From Variovorax paradoxus EPS (GTDB taxonomy: Bacteria > Pseudomonadota > Gammaproteobacteria > Burkholderiales > Burkholderiaceae_C), in contig NC_014931.1 in NCBI RefSeq assembly GCF_000184745.1, positions 186,001 to 250,000 of the forward strand: a stretch of DNA of 64,000 nucleotides, read 5' to 3'. Under the pieces are notes generated by a model. The model had not been told where the DNA came from, searched no databases, and saw nothing but the letters and a program-made list of their open reading frames with translations. The first letter of the stretch is position 1. The number at the start of each line of letters is the position of its first letter. Of the stretch, positions 49,749-59,420 are shown in pieces. A program made the position numbers and the translations under genes.

Positions 49749-51290
49749 TCACACCACACCGTGCAACCCCCTGCGGTACTGCACCGCCTCCGCCACATGC
49801 ATAACCTGCACCGTCTCCGACGAAGCCAGGTCCGCAATCGTTCGCGCCACCTTCAGCGCCCGGTGCGTGCTGCGCGCCGACCACCCCAGCTTGGCGGCCG
49901 CGTTGTAGATGAACTTCAGCGCCGTGGCGTCCAGCTCCGCATGCTTGTCGATCGCGCTGCCCTGCAGGTTCTGGTTGGCGTGGCCCTGGCGCTGCATCGC
50001 GCGTTCGCGCGCCGCCACCACGCGGCTGCGGATGCTCTCGGTCGATTCGCCCGGGGGTGAATTGAGCAGCTGCTCCGCCGACACCGCGGGCACTTCGATG
50101 TGCAGGTCGATGCGGTCCAGCAGCGGCCCGCTGAGCTTGCCCTGGTAGCGCGAGACCTGGTCCGGCGTGCAGCGGCAGGACTTCAGCGATGAACCGAGAT
50201 AGCCGCAAGGGCAGGGGTTCATCGCCGCGATCAACTGGAAGCGCGCAGGAAATTCGGCGCGACGCGCAGCACGAACGATCGTGATCGTGCCGGTCTCCAG
50301 CGGCTCGCGCAGCGCTTCCAATGCGGAGCGCGCGAATTCGGGAAATTCATCGAGAAACAGCACGCCGTGATGCGCTCTTGAAATCTCTCCCGGCCGCGGC
50401 GGCGAGCCGCCACCCACCAATGCGACGGCGGAAGAGGTGTGATGCGGCGCCGAAGTCGGCCTGCACATCCACCGCTCCGTCGCGAAGCGCCCGCCCAGGC
50501 TCGCGACGGCTGCGCTCTCCAGCGCTTCGTCGATGCTCATCGCCGGCAGCAGGCCCGCAAAGCGCTGCGCGAGCATCGACTTGCCCGAGCCCGGCTCGCC
50601 CACCATCAACAGGCTGTGGCCGCCGGCCGCGGCGATCTCGAGTGCGCGCTTGGCACCGACATGGCCCTTGACCTCGGCCAGATCCGCGTACTGCGATGCG
50701 GCGACGCCCGGTGTGACGTAAATCCGCGCCCAGCCATCGTCGGAGGGTTCGGGTGCCGCGGCCTTGTCCTCCTCGGGCAGGAACTGCCGCACCACATCGA
50801 GCAGGTGCCTCGCGCCGTACACCTCTCCGCCGGGCACCAGCGCGGCCTCTTGCGCGCTGTCCATCGGCAGTACCAGCTTCGTCGCGACGCCACGCGTGTG
50901 CAGGGCCAGCGCCATGGCCAACGCGCCGCGTACCGGCCGCAACTCGCCCGACAGCGACAGCTCGCCCGCGAACTCGTGCCCCGCCAGCCGCGTGCCCTGG
51001 AACTGCCCGCTGGCCGCGAGGATGCCCAGCGCAATCGGCAGATCGAAGCGGCCGGAATCCTTCGGCAAGTCGGCTGGCGCGAGGCTCACCACGATCTTTT
51101 TGTTGTTCGGAAACTCCAGGCCCGCGTTCTGGATGGCCGAACGCACCCGGTCGCGCGATTCCTTTACCTCGGTTTCCGCCAGCCCCACGAGCGTGAAACT
51201 GGGCAAACCGTTCGCCAGATGCACCTCGACCGTGACATCGGCCGCTTCCAGCCCAAGCAAAGCGCGGCTTTGCACCAAAGACAGACTCAT
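49749..51290 (-). CDS. comM: ComM/YifB family AAA+ ATPase (Mg-chelatase-like)
   Basis: 513 aa. Known ComM is a hexameric helicase that promotes branch migration during natural transformation. An N-terminal Lon-protease-like fold (LANGLPSFTLVGLAETEVKESRDRVRSAI) precedes the ATPase with Walker A GEPGSGKSM and Walker B GVLFLDEFPEF, and the zinc-like CPCGYLG...CRC motif. The C-terminal Mg_chelatase_C domain ends SARSTHRALKVARTIADLA. The ATG at 51290 matches the family start MSLSLVQSRAL; upstream frame is noncoding. Confidence 0.95.
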   Translation of the reverse strand: MSLSLVQSRALLGLEAADVTVEVHLANGLPSFTLVGLAETEVKESRDRVRSAIQNAGLEFPNNKKIVVSLAPADLPKDSGRFDLPIALGILAASGQFQGTRLAGHEFAGELSLSGELRPVRGALAMALALHTRGVATKLVLPMDSAQEAALVPGGEVYGARHLLDVVRQFLPEEDKAAAPEPSDDGWARIYVTPGVAASQYADLAEVKGHVGAKRALEIAAAGGHSLLMVGEPGSGKSMLAQRFAGLLPAMSIDEALESAAVASLGGRFATERWMCRPTSAPHHTSSAVALVGGGSPPRPGEISRAHHGVLFLDEFPEFARSALEALREPLETGTITIVRAARRAEFPARFQLIAAMNPCPCGYLGSSLKSCRCTPDQVSRYQGKLSGPLLDRIDLHIEVPAVSAEQLLNSPPGESTESIRSRVVAARERAMQRQGHANQNLQGSAIDKHAELDATALKFIYNAAAKLGWSARSTHRALKVARTIADLASSETVQVMHVAEAVQYRRGLHGVV

Positions 51291-51446
51291 TTTTCTCCCT
51301 CTCCCCAAGATGGTGCATCCATCTTTTGTTGACCCCGCGGCCGCGCGGCACGGTGGTGCCTGCAACCGATCGAAACAACGCTTGTAACGAATTGGCGCTC
51401 ATCGGCAGCCGTTCGCTCCCTGCTGGATGAAGGTATTCGTGCACTT

Positions 51447-51462
51447 TGGCACGCTCCCTGCT
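51447..51462 (+). promoter_or_regulatory. Sigma-54-type promoter for porin-glnK-amtB
   Basis: TGGCACG-N4-CTGCT keeps the invariant GG-N10-GC spacing of RpoN promoters (one mismatch in the -12 element). It lies about 50 nt before the porin ATG. TGGTGC half-sites at 51311 and 51354 could be NtrC contacts but lack the proper paired spacing. Nitrogen-starvation control is expected for glnK-amtB. Confidence 0.6.
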
Positions 51463-51512
51463 TTGAGGGTGTCAGGTCCCCCAACACTTACTTACTCGCG
51501 AGGAGTTTCCCG

Positions 51513-52382
51513 ATGACGCACCGTTCCGCCGTTCAGGCGCTGATCGTTCTGGCCACTGCATTGACCGCATCGGGCGCCGCCCTGGCGCAGACGGCTCCGG
51601 CAGATCCGGCGCCGGCCCCGGCTCCCTCGCTGACCGGCAACATCTCGCTGACCACGAACTACAAGTTCCGCGGCCAGGACCAGGACATGATCGGCCGCAA
51701 CGACTACGCCAAGACCCGCGGCCTGAAGCCCGCCATCCAGGGCGGTTTCGACTACGCCTTCGGCGACAGCGGCTTCTACGTGGGCAACTGGAACTCGAGC
51801 GTCAACTGGCTCAAGGGCAACAGCATCGAGACCGACCTGTACGGCGGCTACAAGTTCAAGGCCGGCCCGGTCGACATGGACGTCGGTGCCCTCACCTACA
51901 TCTACCCGGGCAACTCCGCCGGCAACACCACCGAGCTCTACCTTGGCGCCACCTACGCCGACGAAACCTTCGGCTCGTTCACCGCCAAGTACTCGCACAC
52001 CGTGTCGAAGGACTACTTCGGCTACGCAGGCAACAAGGCCGGCTCGGGCCTGAAGGGCCGCAACACCGGCTACCTGAACCTCGCGTACAGCAAGGAAATC
52101 GTGCCCAAGGTCACGCTGAAGGCAGCCGTTGGCTTCACCAACATGTCCAGCGACATCCGCAGCCTGGGCTACAAGAGCTATGTCGACTACAACGTCGGCG
52201 CCTCGTACGACTTCGGCAACGGCCTGTCGCTCACCGGCTCGGTGCAGGGCGCCAACAAGAAGGCGAACTACCAGGTCGTCGCGAACCCGGGCCTGGAGAT
52301 CCCCGACTTCGGCACCTTCGGCACGACGTACTACTCGCCGAACAAGGCGCGCTTCATCCTCACGCTGACGAAGACGCTCTAA
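51513..52382 (+). CDS. TorF-family putative outer-membrane porin
   Basis: 289 aa beta-barrel type protein. Signal peptide cut at ALA-Q, then a short Ala/Pro linker and alternating amphipathic strands (SLTTNYKFRGQDQ near residue 45; YVDYNVGASYDFGNGLSLTGSVQGANKK), ending in the strand FILTLTKTL. The family (TIGR02001-like) is often found before glnK-amtB in beta- and gammaproteobacteria, where it may help ammonium or small-molecule entry. Strong AGGAG site before the ATG. Confidence 0.85.
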   Translation: MTHRSAVQALIVLATALTASGAALAQTAPADPAPAPAPSLTGNISLTTNYKFRGQDQDMIGRNDYAKTRGLKPAIQGGFDYAFGDSGFYVGNWNSSVNWLKGNSIETDLYGGYKFKAGPVDMDVGALTYIYPGNSAGNTTELYLGATYADETFGSFTAKYSHTVSKDYFGYAGNKAGSGLKGRNTGYLNLAYSKEIVPKVTLKAAVGFTNMSSDIRSLGYKSYVDYNVGASYDFGNGLSLTGSVQGANKKANYQVVANPGLEIPDFGTFGTTYYSPNKARFILTLTKTL

Positions 52383-52787
<405 letters not shown>

Positions 52788-52815
52788 TCGTGTTTGGCAC
52801 TAAAGAACAACGACT

Positions 52816-54360
52816 ATGAAAAAACTGCTTGTCTCTCTTGCGCTCGGCCTGAGCGTTCTCGCAGCCGGCACGTCCGGCTTCGCACAGACACCCGCCGCGC
52901 CTGCTGAAGCGCCCGCCGCATCCGCGCCGGCTGCCGCAGCACCCGCGGCCGCTCCCGCCGCTGCAGCGCCTGCCGCCGCAGCAGCTGCAGCACCCGCCGC
53001 GGCCGAAGCAGCACCTGCTGCCGCACCCGCGCCGTCCTTCAACAAGGGCGACACCAGTTGGATGATGCTGTCCACGCTGCTCGTGATCATGATGACCATC
53101 CCCGGCCTCGCGCTGTTCTACGGCGGCCTGGTCCGCAGCAAGAACATGCTGTCGGTGCTGATGCAGGTGATGGTCACGTTCTCGCTGATCGTCGTGCTGT
53201 GGCTTATCTACGGCTACAGCCTCGCGTTCACCGAGGGCAATGCCTTCATCGGCGGATTCGACCGGCTCTTCATGAAGGGGATCTTCGATCCGGCCACCGG
53301 CGTGTTCGCAGCCGGCGCAACCTTCAGCAAGGGTGTCTACATCCCAGAACTGCTGTTCGCCGCCTTCCAGGCCACGTTCGCCGGCATCACCTGCTGCCTG
53401 ATCGTGGGTGCCTTTGCCGAACGCGCCAAGTTCTCGGCCGTGCTGCTGTTCATGGTGATCTGGTTCACCTTCAGCTATGCACCGCTGGCTCACATGGTCT
53501 GGTTCTGGATGGGCCCTGACGCCTACACCGCCGCCAACGTGGTGGACGCACAGAACGCCAAGGCCGGCCTGATCTGGCAGTGGGGCGCGCTCGACTTCGC
53601 AGGCGGCACCGTGGTGCACATCAACGCAGCCGTCGCCGGCCTCGTGGGTGCCTTCCTGATCGGCAAGCGCGTGGGCTACGGCAAGGAAGCCTTCACGCCG
53701 CACTCGCTCACGCTCACCATGGTCGGCGCTTCGCTGCTGTGGGTCGGCTGGTTCGGCTTCAACGCAGGTTCGGCCCTGGAAGCCGGCACCAGCGCCGTGC
53801 TCGCCTTCATGAACACCTTCTCGGCCACCGCCGCCGCCGTGCTCGCATGGTGCATCGGTGAAGCGCTGATGCGCGGCAAGGCCTCGATGCTGGGTGCCGC
53901 TTCGGGCGCCGTTGCAGGCCTCGTGGCCATCACCCCGGCCGCCGGCAACGTCGGCCTGATGGGCGCCATCGTCATCGGCTTCATCGCCGGCTTCGCCTGC
54001 CTCTGGGGCGTCAACGGTCTCAAGAAGCTGCTCGGCGCGGACGACTCGCTCGACGTGTTCGGCGTGCACGGTGTCGGCGGTATCGTCGGCGCGCTGCTCA
54101 CCGGCGTGTTCAACACCCAGGCACTCGGTGGCCCCGGCCTCGTGGGCGACTGGGTCACGGCCAGCGTCGTCTCCAACGGCATCGGTGCCCAGGTCTGGAT
54201 CCAGCTCAAGGGCGTGCTGCTGACCATCGTGTGGTCGGGCGTGGTGGCGTTCATCGCCTTCAAGATCGCCGACCTCACCATCGGTCTGCGTGTGTCGGAA
54301 GAAGAAGAGCGCGAAGGCCTCGACATCTCCTCGCACGGCGAAACCGCCTACAACCGTTGA
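52816..54360 (+). CDS. amtB: Ammonium transporter
   Basis: 514-aa ammonium channel. A signal peptide (cut near GFA-Q) is followed by an Ala/Pro low-complexity stretch (~residues 25-75) before the membrane domain, longer than in E. coli AmtB (428 aa). The pore histidines are visible in GGTVVHINAAVAGLVGA and FGVHGVGGIVGALLTGVF, and family motifs FYGGLVRSKN and GWFGFNAGSAL are intact. It ends in a short soluble tail for GlnK contact. Confidence 0.96.
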   Translation: MKKLLVSLALGLSVLAAGTSGFAQTPAAPAEAPAASAPAAAAPAAAPAAAAPAAAAAAAPAAAEAAPAAAPAPSFNKGDTSWMMLSTLLVIMMTIPGLALFYGGLVRSKNMLSVLMQVMVTFSLIVVLWLIYGYSLAFTEGNAFIGGFDRLFMKGIFDPATGVFAAGATFSKGVYIPELLFAAFQATFAGITCCLIVGAFAERAKFSAVLLFMVIWFTFSYAPLAHMVWFWMGPDAYTAANVVDAQNAKAGLIWQWGALDFAGGTVVHINAAVAGLVGAFLIGKRVGYGKEAFTPHSLTLTMVGASLLWVGWFGFNAGSALEAGTSAVLAFMNTFSATAAAVLAWCIGEALMRGKASMLGAASGAVAGLVAITPAAGNVGLMGAIVIGFIAGFACLWGVNGLKKLLGADDSLDVFGVHGVGGIVGALLTGVFNTQALGGPGLVGDWVTASVVSNGIGAQVWIQLKGVLLTIVWSGVVAFIAFKIADLTIGLRVSEEEEREGLDISSHGETAYNR

Positions 54361-54368
54361 TTCCCTAC

Positions 54369-54415
54369 TGCGGAGCCCTCCGGGGCTTCGCAGCCGGATG
54401 ACCACCATCCTTTTT
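54369..54415 (+). terminator. Terminator hairpins after amtB
   Basis: A 10-bp stem (TGCGGAGCCC/GGGCTTCGCA, one G-U pair, tetraloop TCCG) at 54369-54392, then a short GGATG/CATCC stem directly followed by TTTTT. Confidence 0.65.
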
Positions 54416-54473
54416 CTTCACAAGAACAATTCTTCGTAACGAGTTTTTCAAGCGAGGTCTCCTTTGGATGTTC

Positions 54474-54510
54474 AGCCCGCGAGCGCTTCGGCGCCAGCGG
54501 GCTTTTTTTT
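54474..54510 (+). terminator. Strong intrinsic terminator
   Basis: AGCCCGC pairs with GCGGGCT, with an inner GCGC-TTCG-GCGC tetraloop stem, followed by eight T. It is the best terminator in the window and closes the amtB operon just before the SMP-30 gene. Confidence 0.85.
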
Positions 54511-54549
54511 GCCTGCCGCGGCCATCGCCAGGGGCACAATCGCCCCACC

Positions 54550-55482
54550 ATGTGGACCTCCCTCGACAACAGCCTCTGCGAGCTCGGCGAATCGCCGTTC
54601 TGGCACCCTGAAGAACGCTCCCTCTATTGGCTCGACATCCCTGGCCGCGCCGTGTTGCGAACGCGCGGCGACATCGGAACGACAAGTGCCACGGTCGAGC
54701 GATGGGCCCTCTCCACCGAACCCGGCTGCATGGCGCCGGCCCGAAGCGGCGGCCTCGTGATCGCACTGCGCGACGGCATCTACCGCGCGCGCGAATGGGG
54801 CGGTGAACTGGTCGCGATGGCGCGCGTCGAGCACGACGTGCGCACCATGCGTTTCAACGACGGCAAATGCGATCCGCTCGGGCGCTTCTGGGGCGGTTCG
54901 CTCAACGAGGCGAAAGACCGCGCCAACGCCGCGCTCTACTGCTTCGATGCACGCCCTGGCACCGACATTTCGCCCACGCTTTCGCAGATGGCCAACGAGT
55001 CCACCACCGCCAACGGCCTCTCGTTCTCCCCCGACGCGCGCACTCTCTACTGGGCCGACACCGCCGCGCACGTGGTCTGTGCATGGGACTGGGATGCCGA
55101 GGCCAACGCGCTCTCGCGCGCCCGCGTGTTCCACCAGTTCGACGCCAAGCCCGAAGGCTGGACACCCGACTCGCCGGTTCGCTACGAAGGCCGGCCCGAT
55201 GGCGCGACGGTCGATGCCGAAGGGCACTACTGGGTCGCGATGTTCGAAGGCGCGCAGCTGCTGCGCTTCGCGCCGTCCGGTGAAATCGTGGCCTCGGTGC
55301 CGGTCCCTCTTCAATGCCCGACCATGCCTTGTTTCGGCGGCGATGACCTCAAGACGCTCTTCGTCACCAGCGGCCGCAAAGGCCGGCCTGCTGCGGAGAT
55401 CGAACGACTTCCGGCATCGGGCACGGTGATCTCGACGCGCGTCGATACGCCCGGGCTGCCGGTCAGTTTTTTCGAGGACTAG
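54550..55482 (+). CDS. SMP-30/gluconolactonase family protein
   Basis: 310-aa six-bladed beta-propeller, probably a metal-dependent lactonase acting on sugar lactones in the cytoplasm. Metal ligands are suggested by the Glu in LGESPFWHPEERSLYWLDI (residue ~14), Asn in MRFNDGKCDPLGRFWGG (~104), Asn in TTANGLSFSPD (~152) and Asp in GRPDGATVDAEGHYWVA (~208). No sugar-pathway genes are adjacent, so the natural lactone is unknown. Confidence 0.88.
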   Translation: MWTSLDNSLCELGESPFWHPEERSLYWLDIPGRAVLRTRGDIGTTSATVERWALSTEPGCMAPARSGGLVIALRDGIYRAREWGGELVAMARVEHDVRTMRFNDGKCDPLGRFWGGSLNEAKDRANAALYCFDARPGTDISPTLSQMANESTTANGLSFSPDARTLYWADTAAHVVCAWDWDAEANALSRARVFHQFDAKPEGWTPDSPVRYEGRPDGATVDAEGHYWVAMFEGAQLLRFAPSGEIVASVPVPLQCPTMPCFGGDDLKTLFVTSGRKGRPAAEIERLPASGTVISTRVDTPGLPVSFFED

Positions 55483-55490
55483 GGTGAGAC

Positions 55491-55748
55491 GTTCAGGGCG
55501 CGATCCCGCCGACGGGGTACCTTGCTCCGCGAATGTCCCCCGCCTTCGGCTCCTCCTTGATTTCGCTGCGCAAGGCACCCCATCGGCGTGCTCGTCATTC
55601 AGTGCAGTCGTTGATCGGCCAGCACCACGGCAGCGCTCTGTGTGCGCAGGGCATCGGGTGCTCCCCGCAGCGAAATCAAGGAGGAGGGCGAAGCCCGGGG
55701 GACATTCGCGGAGGGGAGTACCCGGTGGCCTGTGCACGCGCCCTGAAC
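55491..55748. repeat. 258-bp fold-back (MITE-like) element
   Basis: Two ~95-nt arms face each other around ~60 nt. The ends are a perfect 12-bp inverted repeat, GTTCAGGGCGCG at 55491-55502 and its complement at 55737-55748. Inside, cctccttgatttcgctgc at ~55552-55569 is matched by gcagcgaaatcaaggagg at ~55667-55684, and ccgcgaatgtccccc by gggggacattcgcgg. It has no coding capacity of its own and no clear target duplication. It fills most of the 290-nt gap between the SMP-30 and LysR genes. A partial similarity (gggagcacccggtg, cctgtgcgcc) lies at ~20500. Confidence 0.7.
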
Positions 55749-55772
55749 AGAAGTCCGGAGCGTAAGAACCAA

Positions 55773-56654
55773 GTGGCTCTCCAGCACATCCCGCCGATCC
55801 AATGCCTGCTGACGTTCGAGGCGGTGGCACGTCTGCGGCACGCGGGCCGCGCGGCCGACGAGTTGTGCGTCACCCCCAGCGCCGTCAGCCACCGCATCCG
55901 CCAACTCGAAGCGCACGTCGGCTTCAAGCTTTTCGGCCGCAGCGATTTCAGCCTGACGGCCGACGGCGCGGCCTACCTCGCGAACGTGCGCACCGGCCTT
56001 GCGGCATTGCAGGCCACGCCGCTGGCCAACGCCGCACCGCGCGCCACACGCCTGCGCATCGCCGTCACGCCGACCTTCAGCCGCCAGTTCCTGATGCCCC
56101 GGCTCGAGCTGTTCCGCAACATCTATCCGGACATCGAACTCGTGCTGCAGGTGTCGATCCCGCTACTCGACGTGACGGCCGAGCAGGCCGACCTCGAAGT
56201 GCGCTACGGCACCGGCGCCTATGCCGACTGCGAACACCGCCTGCTGCTCGAGGAAGAAGTGGTGCCCGCCTGCAGCCCGAGCTTCCTCAACGAGTTCGGC
56301 CCGTTCGACGGCTTTCGCACGGCAGCCGAGATCGCGAGTGCGCGGCTCATCCGCAGCCCGCTCGAACCCTGGGGCACCTGGTTCGCGCACTGCGGCATCG
56401 ACCAGCCGGAGCCGCACGTCGGCTCGCAGTTCAACGACCTGGGGCTCGTCTACGACGCGGCCGCGAGCGGCTTCGGCGTGGCGCTGGTGCGGCAGAAGAT
56501 GGGCGCTGCGTGGTTCGAATCGGGCCGTTTGGTGGCGCTCTCCGACCGGGCCGTGCCGTCGCCGCACCGGCACACCATCTGCTGGCAGCCCGGCACCCTC
56601 GAGCGCTGGGAGTGCGCGGCCTTCGTCGACTGGCTCGCGCAGAGCCTGCGCTGA
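55773..56654 (+). CDS. LysR-family regulator (GcvA-like) upstream of glcDEF
   Basis: 293 aa, helix-turn-helix FEAVARLRHAGRAADELCVTPSAVSHRIRQLE and an effector domain with the GcvA-like ending VDWLAQSL. The GTG at 55773 is chosen: the open frame upstream is entirely the fold-back repeat, and the LysR N-terminus (LQHIPPIQCLLTFEAVA) begins here. GGAG lies 12 nt before. Transcribed toward glcD with a 130-nt gap, it may control glycolate oxidase, although GlcC of E. coli is a GntR protein. Confidence 0.85.
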   Translation: MALQHIPPIQCLLTFEAVARLRHAGRAADELCVTPSAVSHRIRQLEAHVGFKLFGRSDFSLTADGAAYLANVRTGLAALQATPLANAAPRATRLRIAVTPTFSRQFLMPRLELFRNIYPDIELVLQVSIPLLDVTAEQADLEVRYGTGAYADCEHRLLLEEEVVPACSPSFLNEFGPFDGFRTAAEIASARLIRSPLEPWGTWFAHCGIDQPEPHVGSQFNDLGLVYDAAASGFGVALVRQKMGAAWFESGRLVALSDRAVPSPHRHTICWQPGTLERWECAAFVDWLAQSLR

Positions 56655-56784
56655 GCGGGCGGCCGGGCCCGCCGGCAAAGTTCTTTCAAGCGCGGCGCAA
56701 AAAAGCTTCAACCCGGCGCCGCCGCATTTCCGTAGAGTGCGTTACCCCCGAGACATCCGCCAGAAAAGACAAGAGGCCCGCCGC

Positions 56785-58287
56785 ATGAATGCGCCGCTCA
56801 CTGCCGTCCAGCAAGATTCGCTACAGAAAACGGAGCGCCAGTCGCAAGTCGTGCGCGCGCTGCAGGTCCACCTGCCCGCGCATGCCCTGATCTGGCATGC
56901 CGAAGACACCACGCCCTACGAGTGCGACGGCCTCACCGCCTACCGGCAGCGGCCGCTCGTCGTGGCCCTGCCCGAGACCGAGGCGCAGGTCGCCGCCGTG
57001 CTCAAGACCTGCCATCAGCTTGGCGTGCCCGTGGTGGCGCGCGGCGCGGGTACCGGGCTTTCGGGCGGCGCGATGCCTCATGCGCTGGGCGTGACGCTCT
57101 CGCTCGCCAAGTTCAACCGCATCCTGAAGATCGACCCGGTGAGCCGCACGGCCGTCGTGCAGTGCGGCGTGCGCAACCTCGCGATCAGCGAGGCGGCCGC
57201 GCCGTTCAACCTCTACTACGCACCCGATCCGTCGAGCCAGATCGCCTGCACCATCGGCGGCAACGTGGCCGAGAACTCGGGCGGCGTGCATTGCCTGAAG
57301 TACGGACTCACGCTGCACAACGTGCTGCGCGTGCGCGGCTTCACCGCCGAAGGCGACGCCATCGAGTTCGGCGGCGAGGCGCTCGATGCGCCGGGGCTCG
57401 ATCTGCTCGCGCTGGTCATCGGCAGCGAAGGCATGCTGGCCGTGACCACCGAGGTCACCGTCAAGCTCGTGCCCAAGCCGCAGCTCGCGCGCTGCATCAT
57501 GGCCAGCTTCGACGACGTGCGCAAAGCCGGCGATGCGGTGGCCGCGGTGATCGCGGCCGGCATCATTCCCGCGGGGCTGGAGATGATGGACAAGCCGATG
57601 ACCGCCGCCGTCGAAGACTTCGTGCGCGCGGGCTACGACCTCGATGCCGCGGCGATCCTGCTGTGCGAATCGGACGGCACGCCTGAAGAAGTCGAAGAAG
57701 AAATCGGCCGCATGACCGCCGTGCTGCGCGGCTGCGGCGCCACCGCCATCGCGGTGAGCAACAGCGAAGAAGAGCGCATGAAATTCTGGAGCGGCCGCAA
57801 GAACGCCTTTCCGGCGTCGGGCCGCATCAGCCCGGACTACATGTGCCTGGATTCGACCATTCCGCGCAAGCGCCTCGCGGACATCCTGCTCGCGATCCAG
57901 GAGATGGAGAAAAAGTACAACCTGCGCTGCTGCAACGTGTTCCACGCGGGCGATGGCAACCTGCATCCGCTGGTGCTGTTCGATGCGAACGACCCCGACG
58001 AGCTGCATCGCTGCGAGCTCTTCGGCGCCGACATCCTGGAGACCAGCGTCGCGATGGGCGGCACGGTGTCGGGCGAGCACGGCGTGGGCGTCGAAAAGCT
58101 CAACAGCATGTGCGTGCAGTTCACCGCGGCCGAGAACGAGCAGATGTTCGGCGTGAAGCGTGCATTCGATCCGGCCGGGCTGTTGAATCCCGGCAAGGTG
58201 ATTCCGACGCTGCAGCGCTGCGCCGAGTACGGCAAGCAGGTGGTGCGTGGTGGGAAGCTGCCGCATCCCGATCTGCCGCGCTTCTGA
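56785..58287 (+). CDS. glcD: Glycolate oxidase subunit GlcD
   Basis: 500-aa FAD-binding catalytic subunit that oxidises glycolate (or D-lactate) to the 2-oxo acid. The FAD-binding PCMH domain shows PVVARGAGTGLSGGAMPH at ~residue 90 and GGNVAENSGGVHCLKYGLT at ~155. The C-terminal cap has NVFHAGDGNLHPLVLFD and GTVSGEHGVGVEKL with the catalytic histidines. The first gene of glcDEF; electrons pass on through GlcE and GlcF. Confidence 0.95.
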   Translation: MNAPLTAVQQDSLQKTERQSQVVRALQVHLPAHALIWHAEDTTPYECDGLTAYRQRPLVVALPETEAQVAAVLKTCHQLGVPVVARGAGTGLSGGAMPHALGVTLSLAKFNRILKIDPVSRTAVVQCGVRNLAISEAAAPFNLYYAPDPSSQIACTIGGNVAENSGGVHCLKYGLTLHNVLRVRGFTAEGDAIEFGGEALDAPGLDLLALVIGSEGMLAVTTEVTVKLVPKPQLARCIMASFDDVRKAGDAVAAVIAAGIIPAGLEMMDKPMTAAVEDFVRAGYDLDAAAILLCESDGTPEEVEEEIGRMTAVLRGCGATAIAVSNSEEERMKFWSGRKNAFPASGRISPDYMCLDSTIPRKRLADILLAIQEMEKKYNLRCCNVFHAGDGNLHPLVLFDANDPDELHRCELFGADILETSVAMGGTVSGEHGVGVEKLNSMCVQFTAAENEQMFGVKRAFDPAGLLNPGKVIPTLQRCAEYGKQVVRGGKLPHPDLPRF

Positions 58288-58308
58288 GAACAACAACAAA
58301 AAGAGACT

Positions 58309-59400
58309 ATGGATTCAGCTCTCCACCAGATCGTCGAGCGCATCCGCGCCGCAACCGCCAACGCCACGCCGCTTTGCATACGCGGCGGCGGCACCAAGGA
58401 TTTCTACGGCGAAGCGCTGCAAGGTGACATCCTCGACACCACAGCGCTCACTGGCATCACTAGCTACGAGCCGAGCGAGCTCGTTGTCACCGTGCGCGCA
58501 GGTACGCCGCTCGCCGAACTCGAAGCCGCGTTGGCCGAGAAGGGTCAGTGCCTGCCCTTCGAGCCGCCGCACTTCGGAAGCGACGGCACGGTGGGCGGCA
58601 TGGTCGCTGCTGGCCTCAGTGGCCCCGCGCGCGCCAGCGTGGGCGCGGTGCGCGACTACGTGCTCGGCGCCACGCTGGTCAACGGCCGCGGTGATGTCCT
58701 GAGCTTCGGCGGACAGGTGATGAAGAACGTCGCAGGCTACGACGTCTCGCGCGTGCTGGCTGGCTCGCTCGGCACGCTGGGCGTGATCGCCGAAGTGAGC
58801 CTCAAGGTGCTGCCCGTTGCGCCGGCCGAGGCCACGCTGGAGTTCGCCTGCAGCCAGGCCGATGCGCTGCGGCTGCTCAATGAATGGGGCGGCCGGCCGC
58901 TGCCGCTGAATGCGAGTTGCTGGTTCGAATACGCGGGAGCCGGCGCGCTTTACCTGCGGCTGCGCGGCGCGGTTGCTGCCGTGGAGGCGGCATGCACGCA
59001 CCTCGGCGGCGAGCGCAAGGACAACGCACGTGCCGCTGCCGACTGGCAGGCGCTGCGCGACCAGCAGTTGCCGTGGTTTGACGTCGCGAGCGGGCCAGAT
59101 GCACTCTGGCGCCTTTCGGTGCCGCAGACCGCGCCGGTGCTCGCCATCGATGGCAACGCGCCGTTGATCGAGTGGCATGGCGGAGAGCGCTGGTACAAGG
59201 CGCTGCCGGATCAGGCCGCACGCATCCGCGAGGCCGCGCACGCAGCCGGCGGCCACGCCACGCTGTTCAGAACGCCTGCCTCCAACATCCCCCGCTTCGA
59301 CGCGATGAGCGCCCCGATCGCCCGCATCCACCGTGCGCTGATGCAGGAGTTCGATCCGCACCGCATCTTCAATCGCGGCCGGCTTTTCGCAGACGCATAA
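58309..59400 (+). CDS. glcE: Glycolate oxidase subunit GlcE
   Basis: 363-aa second FAD-binding subunit. A shorter PCMH fold (CIRGGGTKDFYG at ~residue 23; GGMVAAGLSGPARASVGAVRDYVLG at ~105) lacks the histidine-rich catalytic cap of GlcD. It ends in the RALMQEFDPHRIFNRGRL motif shared by this family. It starts 21 nt after glcD and 20 nt before glcF. Confidence 0.94.
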   Translation: MDSALHQIVERIRAATANATPLCIRGGGTKDFYGEALQGDILDTTALTGITSYEPSELVVTVRAGTPLAELEAALAEKGQCLPFEPPHFGSDGTVGGMVAAGLSGPARASVGAVRDYVLGATLVNGRGDVLSFGGQVMKNVAGYDVSRVLAGSLGTLGVIAEVSLKVLPVAPAEATLEFACSQADALRLLNEWGGRPLPLNASCWFEYAGAGALYLRLRGAVAAVEAACTHLGGERKDNARAAADWQALRDQQLPWFDVASGPDALWRLSVPQTAPVLAIDGNAPLIEWHGGERWYKALPDQAARIREAAHAAGGHATLFRTPASNIPRFDAMSAPIARIHRALMQEFDPHRIFNRGRLFADA

Positions 59401-59420
59401 AAAAGAGACGACACCCCGCG

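Noticed and set aside
51348..51359. NtrC site GCAC-N4-GTGC before the porin
   Set aside because: Spacing is 4 nt rather than the 7 nt between GCAC and GTGC in NtrC sites; kept only as possible half-sites.
55533..55772. 80-residue N-terminal extension of the LysR regulator
   Set aside because: It is entirely the fold-back repeat. The LysR helix-turn-helix begins right after GTG 55773.
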